Counted from the first letter of the stretch, positions 34,876 to 47,870 are shown. The stretch is 64,000 nt of DNA from Hemerocallis citrina (GCA_017893485.1 CM030362.1:182550175-182614174), one strand, 5' to 3'. The notes: generated by a model not told the origin, from the sequence alone. Numbers and translations: made by a program.

Positions 34876-36847
34876 TCTAGGTTGTTAGAAGGCTTTCTAT
34901 GTTGCTTTTGTTTATAAAAGATCAAGTTTTTGTTACTAAGCTTATACACGAAATTCTAGTTCATGTTAACTAGAGTTATCGTGAATTTTTAGTAGTTTGA
35001 ATCATGCACTTGATTATGAGTAATAAGTATTCCTTGTGTTCATACGTCATGTAATAAGTATTGGTCCGTCTCATACGTAGCTCACCTGGGTCGTATGTAG
35101 TTGCTGGTTCATGCGTAGCTCATTTGGCCCGTATGTACTAATTATCTTAATAGGTAGGCGATGAGTGGATCCGAAAAGATCTTGTGAAGTCTAGGTTGAG
35201 ACTTGGTAGATTGTGTCAACAATTGTTACACTCTCTTGAAGAGGGACACATGCGGTGTTTTTTCATGATAAGTTGGAAGCACAGAGGCATGTCTCGCTTG
35301 TTTAAATCTTTTGGTGCCGTCTCATGGCAAGTTGAGAGTACGACTCTAGGTTGAGAGTACCTTGTAGATCCTACGGCTCCATTTGATTGGTTAGGGTTAG
35401 TGACATCGTTAGGGTAGTAACTGTTACTTAACCATTTTTATCAATGAATTGCCGAAGGATGAGAGTTGGTGTTAGGGATGATACCTTATAGTCTGACTTC
35501 TCCTATAGGCCAACACTAGGTGGTGTAATTGGGATGTATCTCCCTATCAAAGGGATACGGGCAATACTTTTTCATGATTAGTTGGGAGCACGAGATCCGT
35601 ATCTCGACTGTTAATTTCTGAAGTGCCATGATAAGAACGGGAGGTTTTTCTAGAGAAATAGACCCTACAATTCCGTCAGGTTCTATGCCTTCTCATGATG
35701 AGTTGAGGGTACGGGTCAAGGTTGGCTAGTATCTTGTGGTTCGTGTTGGCTTTTGAGTGAGGTCTGGTTCACCGGGTAAATAGTGGCAAACTTAGACACC
35801 ACTATTGTACCGCATTAGCGGAACTAGACCGTATCTTCAACCTCATCAGTCAAGTAGTATTATGTCAGGAACATGATGGGTACAAGAGTAGAATTCATGA
35901 TGCGGGTTCAAATCCCCACATATGGAGAAACAGCTTGATATGGACGTATGTAGTATGAGCTACATACCATTCTAGAGTCTTTCTTGCATTAGAATAAGAG
36001 CATCATTGTATTAGTTAATCCTGCATTAGATTCTAAGTCATAGCATACACTGACACATCAATTATATATACACTTTTCTCTTTTCATCAATCTGTTTGTT
36101 TAAAGTTGAGATCTATTGCTAGTCATCAGCCTTAAAGTGTCAGTATATGTACTGATGTCCCCACTTCAATAGGTATTGGATTGCAAAACTACAGGTACAG
36201 GATTCAGGAGGACTCAAGGCAAGGAAAGCAAATTGTTGATTCTTATTTTCAATTGTAACATCTGTTGTAATTTATTTTATGTTGGGAAGCATCCAAGTGA
36301 AAGTACCAAGTGTTATTATTCATTGTACTTTGATATAAATTTTATTGAAAGTTTGTAACACTTGGGCTTGTATGACATTATTGTAACACTGATAATAATG
36401 TATTGCAATTTTATAACATTCGGACTTGTAATACATTTGTATTGAATAAAAAGTTTTAAATTTTTCTGTTATTCTGTGTATTGTGGCTAATTGAAGGAAA
36501 AGATTCTGGCTAATGTCATGGTTTCCCAGTGTATGGAAATCAGGGCGTTACACAATGTCATCAGTATTTTGCCACTAAAAAATTCTCATATATTTCTGAG
36601 TTCTGACTTGAGCATCGAATGGTCTGTTACCAGAGCCAACCCCAGTATTTCAGACGTTTGTAGGTCAATCGGAGCAATCATCACCATCCAGATTAGATCC
36701 AACGGTTCAAACGAGTCAGATTCAAGAATCAAGATCTGTTGGAAATAGTCAATATCGGCGAAAACTAAAAGATTAGTTCTTTTTATTGTTTATAAAAAGA
36801 ATTCACATCACCTGTTTGCTCCCACGCAGAAAAAAACAGCATCAGAT

Positions 36848-36864
36848 TGGCGCCATCTGTGGGA
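36848..36864 (+). other. Primer-binding site of Tat-B
   Basis: TGGCGCCATCTGTGGGA, 3 nt after the LTR. The gag-only element has the same site with G for A at one position. I do not assign the tRNA. Confidence 0.78.
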
Positions 36865-36913
36865 GCAGAAAATGAATCTGACCAAAATTCGCAGGTAAAA
36901 CTGTTTTCAGCCA

Positions 36914-38758
36914 TGCCTCCAAAGGGGAAAGAGAAAGCAATGACCTCAAGTAGACGCAACCATCTTCCTCCAACCCCTCCTCTTGAGGACGTCCCTCATG
37001 CCCCTCAGCAGGATCAACCTCCTCAACCTGATCAACCTCTTTAGCCGGAATAGCCCCAACAGTCTACCCAGCCTCCCTCCAAAATGGCTCCACCCGGGGG
37101 CTCCCGAAGAAGTCAACACCTTGTGTAGCATATTGGTGAGAATAGAGGGTTGGTCTAGACCTTGTTTCCCTCTACAGTGCACCCTGCAGTGTTTCAAGCA
37201 CATCAGGACCACCGCTATATCATAATCTCCAGATAGAAGGTGTCTGATCTCCGAGGCCTCTTGAACAGACGGCGATCCTAGGACGAGGTCCGTCATCCAG
37301 CATGCCAAGAAAGCAAGAGGGGCCCTTCTCCTTGAATTCAGAGACGCAGAAGAATCCTTTCTCCTAGTGGGCAAAGAAGCCATCACTCTCAAAGGGGATA
37401 AAGAAGTACTCCTCCCCTTCGCGGGAGAAGGAACCCAACTCCAACAAGTCAATCAGCCCCTAGAAGAGGTAGACAGGAAGAAGCACCCATCACCAGGGCA
37501 GAGTTTCGGAACTTCAAAGATGATATCCTTCAAGCCTTCAATGTTGTTCCCAGCAGGACCCGATAAATTAGCCTTCATCACTCCACTCCTCCATGATGTG
37601 AGGAATTCTATGGGTCTACTAGATTCAAAGAATAAGACAACATCGTCCTCCAGTGCCTCCAAAGTTGGAAGATCGTCTAGCATTGCTGAAGCAAAAGAGA
37701 AAAGACATGAGGGAACATACCACCCTATCTGACCCCCCTTCTCTAGAAAAATTATCGAAGCTCCTATTTTAGTTAACTTCAAAATTCCAGACTTTGAGTC
37801 ATACAATGGAGAGTCCGACCCGGTAGATCACATAGAGAGTTTCAAAACCCACATGATGATCCACCAAGCATCCAACCCCTTCATCTTCACGAATAACCCT
37901 GAAGGGTTCAGCACAGGAGTGGTTTTCTTGTGTCTCTCCAGGGTCCATCTTCTTATTCGATCAGCTTGAGGAACTATTATTCCTCACACTTCATCACAAG
38001 CCGCAAGATAGACAAAACAAGTGTCTCCTTATTGGACTTGGAGCAAAGGGACGGGCAGTCTCTCAATAATGATGTTCAGCGCTTCTCAGCAGAGTCCTGA
38101 TCCATCCCCTCACTTGATTCAGCTATAGCCACAACTGCCATCATGTACAATGTGAATCATGACCACATCAAAGCTTCTCTTGTCAAAAGACCCCTCGAGA
38201 CTTCTCCAACCTCCTCCAAAGAGTCGAGAAGTACATTCGAGTGGAAGATGCTATTCGACCCCAAGAATAGAAGGTGCCCTCATCTGGGAACAAACAGAAG
38301 AGCACAATGAAGACAGACCCAGGAAGTCCTAGAAGGATGCTAAAGGCCAAAATTGTCCCCCTGCCTCGTTTTGGGAAGTACACTTCACTTAATGCCAGCA
38401 TCTCTACGATTCTCATAGAAGTTGATAAGGAGGGACTCCTTAATTCTCCTCCTAAGATGAATGCCTCAAGCAGAAGAAGGGATAGGAACAAATGGTGTGC
38501 ATTTCACAAAGATTATGGACATCCCACAGATGACTGTCGAGCCCTCAAAGATGAGCTTGAAGATTTACTCGGATGGAGATACTTCGCTAAGTTCGCCCAA
38601 AGAAATAACACCGAACCTCCTTCCATAAGAAGAGCCAACAAGTGACCAGAGAGGCCTTCTGAGTCCTAAGGCTCGGGACGCATGGAGGTATTCCACTCCA
38701 TCCATGGGGACCTATGGGGGGATTGTCTAACTCCTCAAGGAAAGAATTCCTCCATGAA
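36914..38758 (+). pseudogene. gag: Tat-B gag, broken
   Basis: Starts MPPKGKEKAM 50 bases after the primer site, followed by a Pro/Gln-rich N-terminal region as in the inner gag-only copy. The capsid region shows FESYNGESDPVDHIESFK (near 37790-37850), then is scrambled by shifts. The zinc-knuckle-like block WCAFHKDYGHPTDDCRALK lies at about 38493-38550, in an open segment 38274-38645. A GRMEVFHSIHGDLWG end leads toward protease. It is interrupted by stops at 37042, 37730, 37968 and elsewhere. The copia-like solo LTR sits at its junction with protease. Confidence 0.78.
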
Positions 38759-38763
38759 GTGAA

Positions 38764-40241
38764 TGTTAGGTTTCGAGGGTAATCTCAGATTAAATACATA
38801 GCGGAAAAATTATTGAAACCTAGCCACAGATCCATGCGAAAACTATAAATCGTGTTTAAGAGTTATACCTTGAAGATGGATCTGCTGTCTCCACAGTATG
38901 TTGATCACAGCACTGCAATATTGCGGTGCCTCTATGGGATCCACACGAACGGATTAAATCAAGCCTTTTCTGACGCCGTGGGAAGGGGATGTTCCTCACG
39001 ATCTCTATCTCTCACAATTTCTCTGATGACTAGGGTTTTCTCATGCCTCACTTTTTCACATATACGTATCATATATATAGGTGCAGAAAATCAACCCTAA
39101 AAGAGTAATGAGGCTGTTGGACTCACAATTTGACCTGGTTCAGATTCGTGTGTGGGCCTTTGAACTTTAGTCAACCCATTCAATCTAATTAAATGTCCAA
39201 CCAATGTAAGGAGTCCAAGTCTTACTTGGATCCCCAATTAAATTCTAAATCCCAATTTCAATCCATTAAAAGTGTGTGACCTTGTAGGTTCCCATTAAAT
39301 TGACAATAATACTAAAATCATATTCTAGTATTACTGAGCGGTATCTAGCAATACATCACTGCTACTCAAGTAACGGGAATGTTAGTGATTTGACATAACC
39401 TATCCATGACCAATGTTACCAAGCAGTTTAGTCCCTTTGTCCAGATATCTTAATTGACCACAAGGCATAGAGCGTGTCACCCTTGTATAATTCAATCTTT
39501 GGTTTCTTTATGTCTGAGTAGACTTACTAAAACAAATGAGCTCAATATCTCATATTGACTCATTTGAGTATGGCCATGCATTTTGCAGTCTCACTTAATC
39601 AAGGGGCCTATTGATATTTCTCATGTTATGTAAGAGGGACAAATCCTATCTAAGTTACTCACATCCCTCTGCATTATTTGTAGTATATCCAATAGTCGAC
39701 TTTATATTCACCTTATTACAAGCAATGTTTGATGACATTAAAACATACAACTTCTCATGTAGAGAACCGTAGTGACTTCAAGTCAAAAGACTACGTACAC
39801 CATGGTTACTGTGAGAACCGCTTATGACACTCACATAACGATCAATGTAGCGTTCTCATGGTGGGTCAGTCCAGTACATTATTACTCTAATATGTACCCA
39901 TGTGAAGACTTGATATCTCATATATCCATGACCCGTGAGATATGGTCATCAGTTTATACACATACTAGTCTCTATGTATTATTGTTGTCCTAATTTACAG
40001 TAATACTTTACTAGGGACATTTAAGAATAGTATACTGATTGCAACCAATAGAATCTCACAATCAAGTCATGCACTTGATATTCCATCGTATTGAACCTAT
40101 TATTCAAAGGACTTTATTATGTTCATTTAATCAGAATAAACAACACAATAAATAAAATGCCTCATATATGAAATAAATATCATGATACAATGTAAACTAG
40201 TAACGTCAGTACACAACTGGCCTCTAGGGCATGCACCAACA
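38764..40241. mobile_element. Solo LTR with perfect target duplication, probably Ty1/copia
   Basis: 1478 bp, TGTTAGG start and CCAACA end, flanked by GTGAA on both sides (38759-38763 and 40242-40246). No primer site, purine tract or coding region inside. The TGTTAGG/CAACA ends and size suggest a Ty1/copia LTR, but the lineage is not certain and the strand was not assigned. Confidence 0.75.
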
Positions 40242-40246
40242 GTGAA

Positions 40247-40835
40247 CTCAGTGCATAACATCACCCTTCCTAAGAGTTCGGGGGTTCAAATCACATTCTC
40301 AGACAGAGACCTTGAAGGTGTTCGAACACCTCACTCCACTTATAATCAGCATATGTATGGCCAATCATGAGGTGTGCCACGTCCTGGTAGATAACGACAG
40401 CTTGATAAAAATCTTATTCCTGAATGTATTCGAGGGCCTCAAGCTCAAGTGAGACTTCTTGAACTTACCGGGTACACCTTCCATGGATTCTCCGGAGCCC
40501 CAGTTCAGATTGAAGGTATAGTCACCCTTGACGTAATTGTGGGGAAAACAATAGTTAACCGCACGGAAGCACTTGATTTTATGATTGTCGACATGAAGTC
40601 CACTTACAATGCCATCTCTGGTCTCCTGGGGCTAGCAGCCCTTCACGCGGTCGCCTTAGCCTACCACAAGAAGATGAAGTTCCTTATAGCAGTCGGGGTA
40701 AGGGAGCCAAAAGAACCCACAAAGCTGTTGCGGCGTGTTACACCGCTACAATTGGGGCTCGGTCCTCCCCCTCGATGCTATGGAACTTCCCTAAGGTAGG
40801 GGATAAGCCAGCTCTGAACCCATAGTTGAACTAGC
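40247..40835 (+). pseudogene. pol: Tat-B aspartic protease, near intact in parts
   Basis: ITFSDRDLEG leads to the catalytic block HVLVDNDSLIKIL (about 40378-40416), which keeps the Asp. After a frameshift near 40440 the segment 40449-40799 is open, with LTGYTFHGFSGAPVQIEGIVTL upstream half and FMIVDMKSTYNAISG. This is the usual spacing for a Tat protease. It leads into a short linker before RT. Confidence 0.8.
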
Positions 40836-41850
40836 AGAAACCCCCTTCTCCCAAGAAAATCAAGCTAAGTATTTTCAGGTAAGCAACACACTCCCCTATC
40901 AAGTCAAGGAGAAACTCATCACTTGTATTAGGAGAACCGAGATCTCTTAACTTTGACTGCCCTTGACATGTCGTGCATCTCTGAGGATTTAATCATGCAC
41001 CGGTTATGTGTGAACCCAGAAGTTAGGTTCGTCCAATAGAAGCACCGCAAGTTTTCCCCTGAAAGGCAGCAAGCAGTCAGGGAAGATGTCGAGAAACACC
41101 TAGTCGCCCACTTCATTCAAGAAGTTAGCTACCCCGAGTGGCTAGCGAATGTCTTAATGGTTAAGAAAGCCAATGATAAATGGAGAATCTGCATTAACTT
41201 CACTGACCTTAACAAAACATGTCCTAAGGACCCCTTCCCTCTACCAAGTATAGATGTTTTGATCGACGCTTCCTCAGGCATACATGGACGCCTTCTCGGG
41301 ACACAACCAGATCTGAATGTTTCCACCCGACATCCCGAAGACATCTTTCATCACTGACTAAGGAATCAACTGCTATCTAGTCATGCTCTTTGTGCCTAAA
41401 GAATGTCGGAGCCACATATCAGCGCTTGGTGAACCAAGTATTGAAGGAGAAAATTGGCCGAAACATGGAGTTATATGTGGATGATATGCTCGTGAAGAGC
41501 CTTATGAAAAAATACCATGTGGCTGACCTCTAAGAAGCATCTGACATATTGCGGAGACACACCATGAGATTAAATCCCTTAAAATGTGCCTTCAGTGTCT
41601 CCTTGGGAAGTTCTTAAGGTTCATGATAAGCCAAAGAGGAATCAAAGCCAACCATGAGAAGATCAGAGCCATGCTCAACATGTCTCCCACATCTACCATC
41701 AAAGAAGTTCAAAAGCTCACCAGCTGCCTCACCGCCATTAGGCATTTCCTTTTCAAGCCTGGGGAGAAGTGCTTCCCGTTCTTCAAATCTCTCTGAGGAG
41801 CAAAAAATTTTGAGTGGGGAGAAGAAAAAAACATAGCCTTCGAAAGTCTC
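40836..41850 (+). pseudogene. pol: Tat-B reverse transcriptase, many frameshifts, YVDD kept
   Basis: Segments in different frames show VKKANDKWRICINFTDLNK (41157-41213), a KDPFPLPSID block, the DAFSGHNQI block (about 41287), and YVDD intact at 41474-41485 (TATGTGGATGAT), followed by MLVKS. The thumb/connection block continues as FLRFMISQRGIKANHEKIRAM (41613-41675). Stops and shifts abound, for example near 41030 and 41355-41600, so no active enzyme results. Confidence 0.85.
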
Positions 41851-42290
41851 AAAGCACATATTGTCAATCCTCCACTACTTAGCAAGCCTAAGTCGGGGGA
41901 GGTCCTCTACCTCTACTTGGCTACCTTAGACCAGAAATTCATTACCATCTTGATAAAGGAAGAAGACAAGACACAAAATCTGATCTACTATGTAAGCAAG
42001 GTACTCCATGTTGCCGAGCTTCGATACTCAGAGATGGAGAAGATAGCCTATGCACTAGTTACAGCCGCCCGAAAGCTCCGACCCAACTTCCAAGAGCACT
42101 CCATCTGGGTCCTCACTGATCAGCCACTCAAACAAGTCCTCCACAAGTCAGAAAGTTGTGGGAGACTTATGAAGTGGTCAATTGAGTTAAGTCAACATGA
42201 TAAAACTTATCGACCAAGAACAACAATCAAGGCCCAATCCTTAGTCGAGTTCATCGTCGAAAACACTCCCTGATCCCCCTGAGGAAGGAG
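41851..42290 (+). pseudogene. pol: Tat-B first RNase H domain
   Basis: Open segment 41917-42273 shows the tail of the domain: YYVSKVLHVAELRYSEMEK, LVTAARKLRPNFQEHSIWVL and TDQPLKQVL, then YRPRTTIKAQSLVEFI, which is the connection to the second RNase H in Tat elements. The upstream end of the domain is continuous with the decayed RT. Confidence 0.82.
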
Positions 42291-42737
42291 ACAACCCCCC
42301 TCTTTGGAAAGTCTACGTGGATGGGTCCTCCTGCCTTAAAGGGAGTGGAGCCAAACTCATCTTGCTCGGTCCTGACAAGTTCACTCTCTAATACCCGCTG
42401 CGCCTCAACTTCCCAGCTTCCAATAATGAGGCCGAGTATGCAGCTCTCATAGTCGGACTCCTCTTAGCATGAAAAGCAGGGGCACAAAGACTCAGAATGT
42501 TCATCGACTCCTAACTGGCAGTGAACCAAATCTGGGGCGAATATGAAGCCAGAGATAACCACATGATCATGTACTGGCCTATGTGAATAAAATTATGACC
42601 ACTTTCAAAGAAGCCGAAGTCATTCACATCCCACATGAGAAAAATGGGCAAGCAGATGCCCTTCCAAGCTAGCCTCCTCATTGTTTGATGGACTTGACCA
42701 TACTGTACTCATCGAGGCCCTACTAAAGCAAAGCATT
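42291..42737 (+). pseudogene. pol: Tat-B second (Tat-specific) RNase H domain
   Basis: WKVYVDGSSCLKGSGA carries the first catalytic Asp, ASNNEAEYAAL the Glu, and FIDS the next Asp, all in one frame with a few stops (42390, 42471, 42512). It ends near 42737 where a solo LTR is inserted. The presence of both domains identifies the Tat group. Confidence 0.85.
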
Positions 42738-45700
42738 TGTAACACCCCAAATTCCAAACAAGACTGAATTCGAGTTCCACAGGATCTTTTCACTTCACTT
42801 CGTACAATTTTACAAGAAAAATAAAACTTTACTTTACATCAGAGTTACATTTACATTAATTCTTATACAGCGAAAGCAAATTTTACAACAATGAATGAAA
42901 CACAACAACAGTTGAATAATCTTTAAGCATCAATTCCTCTTTAGTCTTTTTCATGTGCTTTACCCTGCATAGAAACTGTGGGCATGTCAGTTCATTCGAC
43001 TGACGAAATATTATACACGGCCACCCTCTCTATGCCAGAAACAGTATAACGATTCTCAACTCTTAACAAACCACAAACTTGTTCACAAACAAAGCTAAGG
43101 GGACTATCCTATTGATGTCGTGTTGTGAATGTGCACTTAGTCCTTAATACAATTATTTATGTTATATGAAACTAATGCGTACTTGTTCAGAGTCTATGCA
43201 GCCCACCTACATAGGTCCAAGGGGAAGCCCTTAACCGTTCTTCATCTTGTAGGGTTCAATCTCTCGCCATGACTTAAACTACTACTGTAACTACGGTGAG
43301 TATCCTAAATGTTTTATGACCTACGAACTCACGTCTAGGCGCTCTGGAGAGAATCCCAACGCACTGTCACATGACTCATCATGCAGGCATCCTGTGGTAA
43401 TTCACATCCTACCATAGACATGACACCACCCGCAGTCACCAAACACCCTACGAGCATCGCCACTGGGACGGTACTCTGGAGCAGTATCCACGTCCTACTC
43501 ATGAAGCATCATGGGACATCTTGTGAGTACTCTCACGCTACCAATCCAAAGACCCTTATACACATGTTTTCGCTTACTTTCATCACATCCTCACTATGTA
43601 TCTAGTCCTCAATTTAATTGAATCATGAACAAAATCAATCCCTTAGGGTTAGCACTCGCACTATACCGGTCTTATTTAATCATTTCACATGACCCAACTC
43701 TTGGTCTTTTCATTTCAAATTTCATCTCAACATTTCTTTTATTGCTGGTATAAGGCTTAGCTATACCCTAGTTCTCAATTTCAACTCATAATTGCAACTT
43801 CAAGTTTTTCATATTCAAAAGGTCTTTTTCATGAATAACGGTAATTTCATTTCATGTTCATAGCACTTATATATTCATATTCTTTCATAATTTCATCAAG
43901 TCATTAAATTTCAATTTCATGTGCAACATCATGCATAAACAATTAAATTCACATGTCATACTCAAATAGTTTATTCTTTCCACAAAACTTTCTTAATCTT
44001 ATTTTAATCAACACTAATTTCATTTGATTCTCCCACTAATGTTCATTTCATTTATTTAATTCAAACGGTCACAAAGTCATATCTTCATTCATAAACATTA
44101 CTTAATTTAACAATGAGAGTCCATAGATAGCACCTTTAAATTTTCTTTCTTTCTAAAATTTTCCTTTATCACTTAGTATAATTTCTCATAAAATAGGTCA
44201 CTTTTATAATTCTCAAAAATACAAATTTCTATGGAATCTTACCCAATTTTTTCACCTCTAATTCACCTTTATTTTATCTAAATAATGCACAAATATTTTT
44301 CACAAGATCTACATATTTTTAGAATAATTGTAGTATTTTTTTGGGATTTTTAAAAGGCAAAAATTCGATTTTAAACTCAAAAAAATCAAAAATTTTCAAA
44401 TCTGCCGAAAGCCAGATTCGAATCTGCGACCTGAGCTAAGTCAACAGCCACCAAAAGCCAAGTGGGCTAAGGTGCCTATGTGTTAAGAGGAGGGCTAAGG
44501 CACCGAAACCCCAATTCTCTGTTCATTTCTAAATTTTAAAATTCTCAAAACGATTTTGTTTCCTTTTCTTCTTTTTTGAAAGCAAAATTCTCCAGATTTG
44601 ACCATACATGAAATTACAGTAAACCAGTATTTTTATAACTATTATTTACTTTATAAAACATGTATTTTAGTCCTACTTTATGTTCTATGTCCATAATTTC
44701 GACATTGAGAACAAATATCATATTTCTTCATAATTTAGAGTTAAAATTCCACAACTAATACATTCCCTTGTTCTTTTACTCATTAACAACCTACAATATT
44801 TAAGATACAATTTTCTCATCTTTCTACAGCAATGAAACTTTATTTTAGGCAATCAATTACACATGAAGCATTTAATTCAACTAGTTGTCTCATAAGCACA
44901 AAATTCATCATAGACTTTAATTTAGAACATGTAGTATGACAATATGGTAATTTCTAGCACTTTAATTCACAATTCATCCATTAGCAATCATTTTATCATC
45001 ATTCTCTACATTACTATTCCATCTCTAATTAAGCAAACATGGGTCCAATTTACCTAGTTGCTTCATAATAATTTTATCAAATCATCCTTAGCATGGTATC
45101 TAGATTTAGAAGTATGAGAAACACCCACATATTTGGAGAAAACAAAAATGAAAGCTTCTAGAATGCAAGAAAGTGACATTCTCCTCCTAGAATGTATTGC
45201 AATTGCCTTCTCCTCCTTGATGCTTGATTGGAACCCAAGCTCACCAATGCTCCTTGGATGCTAGCCGGCCTCCTCTTGAATGGGACACACACACAGTCTC
45301 ACTCTAATCTTTTATTAACACTTCTCAATCTTTCTCACTTGGTCTTTTCTCTTTTAATAGTTTGTAGTGTACAAATGAGAAGAAACTAGGGGTATTTATA
45401 CACTTTTAGGATGAGAATGAATGGATAGGATTCAATCAAGGAGTTAGAGATCAAGGATCAAGATGAAAAGGGAAGTTGTAGCAACTTCCATGATCTCATA
45501 ACCACCCCTCAATACAACTCCACTCCCCCACTCTTCTCCATGCATAATCCGGCATCTCCTAAGGTGTGCAATGCACACACAAGTGCATGCACATGCCCCA
45601 ACTAGTGTCCCCTATTAAAAGTTGTACATTATAAATTAATTAATTGTCTAAAAAATGTGTCTACATGACAAGTTAAGGCAATTAAAAGAGTAATTAATTT

Positions 45701-45954
45701 ATGGGCTTCAAAATAGTGGGCTTTTAGACTCATGGGTCAAAATAAAATATTTAATTTAATAGGTTGGGCTTAATTTAGAAAAACAAGCTTAGGCTTTTTA
45801 AAAATGGGCTTAAAAATAAAGAGAAGGAAAGAAAATAATTGTTTGTTCATGTTAGAGAAAATAATTTTATAAGAAAATATTTATACAAAAATTTGTACGT
45901 GCACAACGCGTAAAATCAATAATTTCTCATTTAATAAAAATTCAAGGTATTACA
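42738..45954 (-). mobile_element. Solo LTR, Tekay-like, 3.2 kb, perfect target duplication
   Basis: TGTAACACCCC start and GGTATTACA end on the + strand; GCATT flanks both ends (42733-42737 and 45955-45959). On the minus strand a TATA box (complement of TATTTATA, 45393-45400) places the promoter for minus-strand reading. No primer site or purine tract adjoins. A tRNA-like B-box motif lies at about 44410-44432. Confidence 0.83.
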
Positions 45955-45959
45955 GCATT

Positions 45960-46945
45960 GAAGAAGAGACATTGGAGCTCATGTCCATCACCCCCAAAAC
46001 ACATGAAGATTGCTGGATGAAACCCTTGATCAGCTTCCACGACAAAGGAGTTCTCCATACGGAACCCAAAGAAGTAAGAAAGATCCGGGCGAGGAATGAA
46101 AGATATACATTGGTCGAAGGAGCCATCTACAAGCGCTCTTACACCCTACTTGATGGCCGACCTTATCTACAATGCCTCTCTCCCAAAGAGGCCGATTACG
46201 CTCTCAAAGAGGTACATAAAGGAACATTAGACAGTCACCTAGGCGCAAGGTCCCTTGCATAAAAAATTCTCAACCATGGATATTATTGGCCCACTCTCCT
46301 TAACGATGCCCATGCATACGGTCACCGATGCATCCCCTGCCAGAAGTACTCCTTCATTAAGTGGGTACCCAAAATCAACCTCAACTCTATGTCAAGCCCC
46401 ATCCCCTTTGCAATGTGGGAAATGGACTTACTCGGACCATTTCCTCCCACCACTGGACAACAGATCTTTCTTGTGGTAGCCATCAACTACTTCACAAAGT
46501 GGGTGAAGGCAGAACCACTAGAAATAATCATAGAGCAAATGGTACAGCAATTCTTCTGGAAGAACATAGTCTGCTGATTCAGGATTCCCCGCACACTAGT
46601 TACCAATAATAAAACTCAAGTTGCTAGCAAAGGGTTTCGCAAGTTTTGCATCGATCTGGGGGTTGAACAATGCTTCTCCTTTATCTCACACCCCCAGACC
46701 AATGACCAAGCTGAGAATGCCAATCGAAAAATCTTCGATGACCTCAAGAAGAGACTTGGTGAAGCACTGAAGGGGCTCTGAGTCAAAGAACTCCCAAGTA
46801 TGCTCTGGTCCAACAGAATCTCAAAGAGAATTTGAATGGGAGAATCCCCATTCAATCTCACCTTCGGCATGGAAGCACTCATCCCTCTGGAAGCAGGATT
46901 ACCTTCCCTTCGCCTTCTCTCCTTCAATAAAGAGTCGAACTCAAA
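45960..46945 (+). pseudogene. pol: Tat-B integrase, broken, C-terminus replaced by tandem array
   Basis: Segment 45972-46262 has the HHCC domain region (EVHKGTLDSHLGA, then CIPCQKYS after a shift). The core shows WEMDLLGPF with the first catalytic Asp (46423-46445), VTNNKTQ where Asn replaces the second Asp (about 46602), and NDQAENANRKI with the Glu (about 46705). Stops lie near 46260, 46574 and 46780. The C-terminal block FGMEALIPLEAGLPS ends abruptly about 46935 in the first unit of the ~110-bp array, so the usual C-terminal domain is missing. Confidence 0.85.
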
Positions 46946-47870
46946 TGACCCCCAGACAAGTGCAGAGTCCATAATCATGGTTTTTAGAGTCACTCTAACA
47001 ACTTTCCACTGAGTAAGTGTGTGGGGGCACACATCGCCATTCAATTGCTCCCAAAACTTATCGTCAATCTGTTCGGAGTCCATACTCATGGTTCTTAGAG
47101 TCGCTCTAGTTACTTGCTACTGAGTAAGGGCGGGGCACACCTTGCCATTTGACCCGCTTCAAAAATAACTCCTGGACAAGTGGGGAGTCCATACTCATGG
47201 TTCTTAGGGTTGCTCTAGCCACTTGCTACTGAGTAAGTGTGCGAGGCATGCCTCGCCGTTTGATTGCTCACAAAACTCGTTGTCAACCTGTACGGAGTCC
47301 ATACTCATGGTTCTTATTGTCGTTCTAGACACTTGTCACCGAGAAAGGGTGGGGCACGCTTCACAATTCAATCTGCTTAAAAAATAACCCCTGGACAGTG
47401 CAGAGTCCATACTCATGGTTGTTAGAGTCGCTCGAGCCACTTGCCACCAAGTAAGTGTGCGGGGCACGCCTTGGCATTCGATTGCTCCCAAAATTCATCA
47501 TCAACATGTTCAGAGTCCATACTCATGATTCTTGGAGTCGCTCTAGCCACTTGTCACCGAACAAGGGAGGGGCACACCCCCCCATTCGATTCGATCCCAA
47601 AATACCCCCCTGACAAGTGCGAAGTCTATACTCATTGTTCTTAGAGTTGCTCTAGCCACTTGCCACTAAGTGTGTGGGACACGCCTCACCTTTCGATTGC
47701 TCTCAAAACTTTTTGTCGACCTGTTTAGAGTTCATACTTATGGTTCATAGAGTCGCTCTAGCCACTTGCCACCGAATAAGAGTGCGGCGATCGATTCGCC
47801 ATTTGATTACTCCCAAAGCTCATCATCAACCCATTCAGAGTCCGTACTGATGATTCCTAGAGTTGATCCA
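46946..47870. repeat. ~110-bp tandem array of Tat-B, alternating unit types
   Basis: About nine units marked by GAGTCCATACTCATGGTTCT near 46966, 47077, 47187, 47297, 47404, 47514, 47622, 47730 and 47838. Two kinds alternate (with TGTGCGGGGCACGCC-like or GGGTGGGGCACAC-like bodies), a 220-bp higher-order pattern. Confidence 0.85.

Larger units (their letters stand above)
32130..36552 (+). mobile_element. Solo LTR, Tekay-like, 4.4 kb
   Basis: TGTAATATCCC start and GGGCGTTACA end. Flanks CCATG (32125-32129) and CAATG (36553-36557) would be a target duplication with one difference. TATAAA at 32890-32895 within CT-rich sequence and AATAAA near 36445 support + orientation. No primer site or purine tract adjoins. 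It contains a (TA)n and a ~180-bp internal tandem array. Confidence 0.7.
31729..36844 (+). mobile_element. 5' LTR of Tat-B, split by a solo LTR
   Basis: TGATATGGG start and ATCA end, then GAT and the primer site. About 690 bp without the insertion. Its first ~90 bp closely match the LTR start of the gag-only elements. TATAAAAA at 32098-32105; the solo LTR sits 25 bp after it. Confidence 0.78.
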
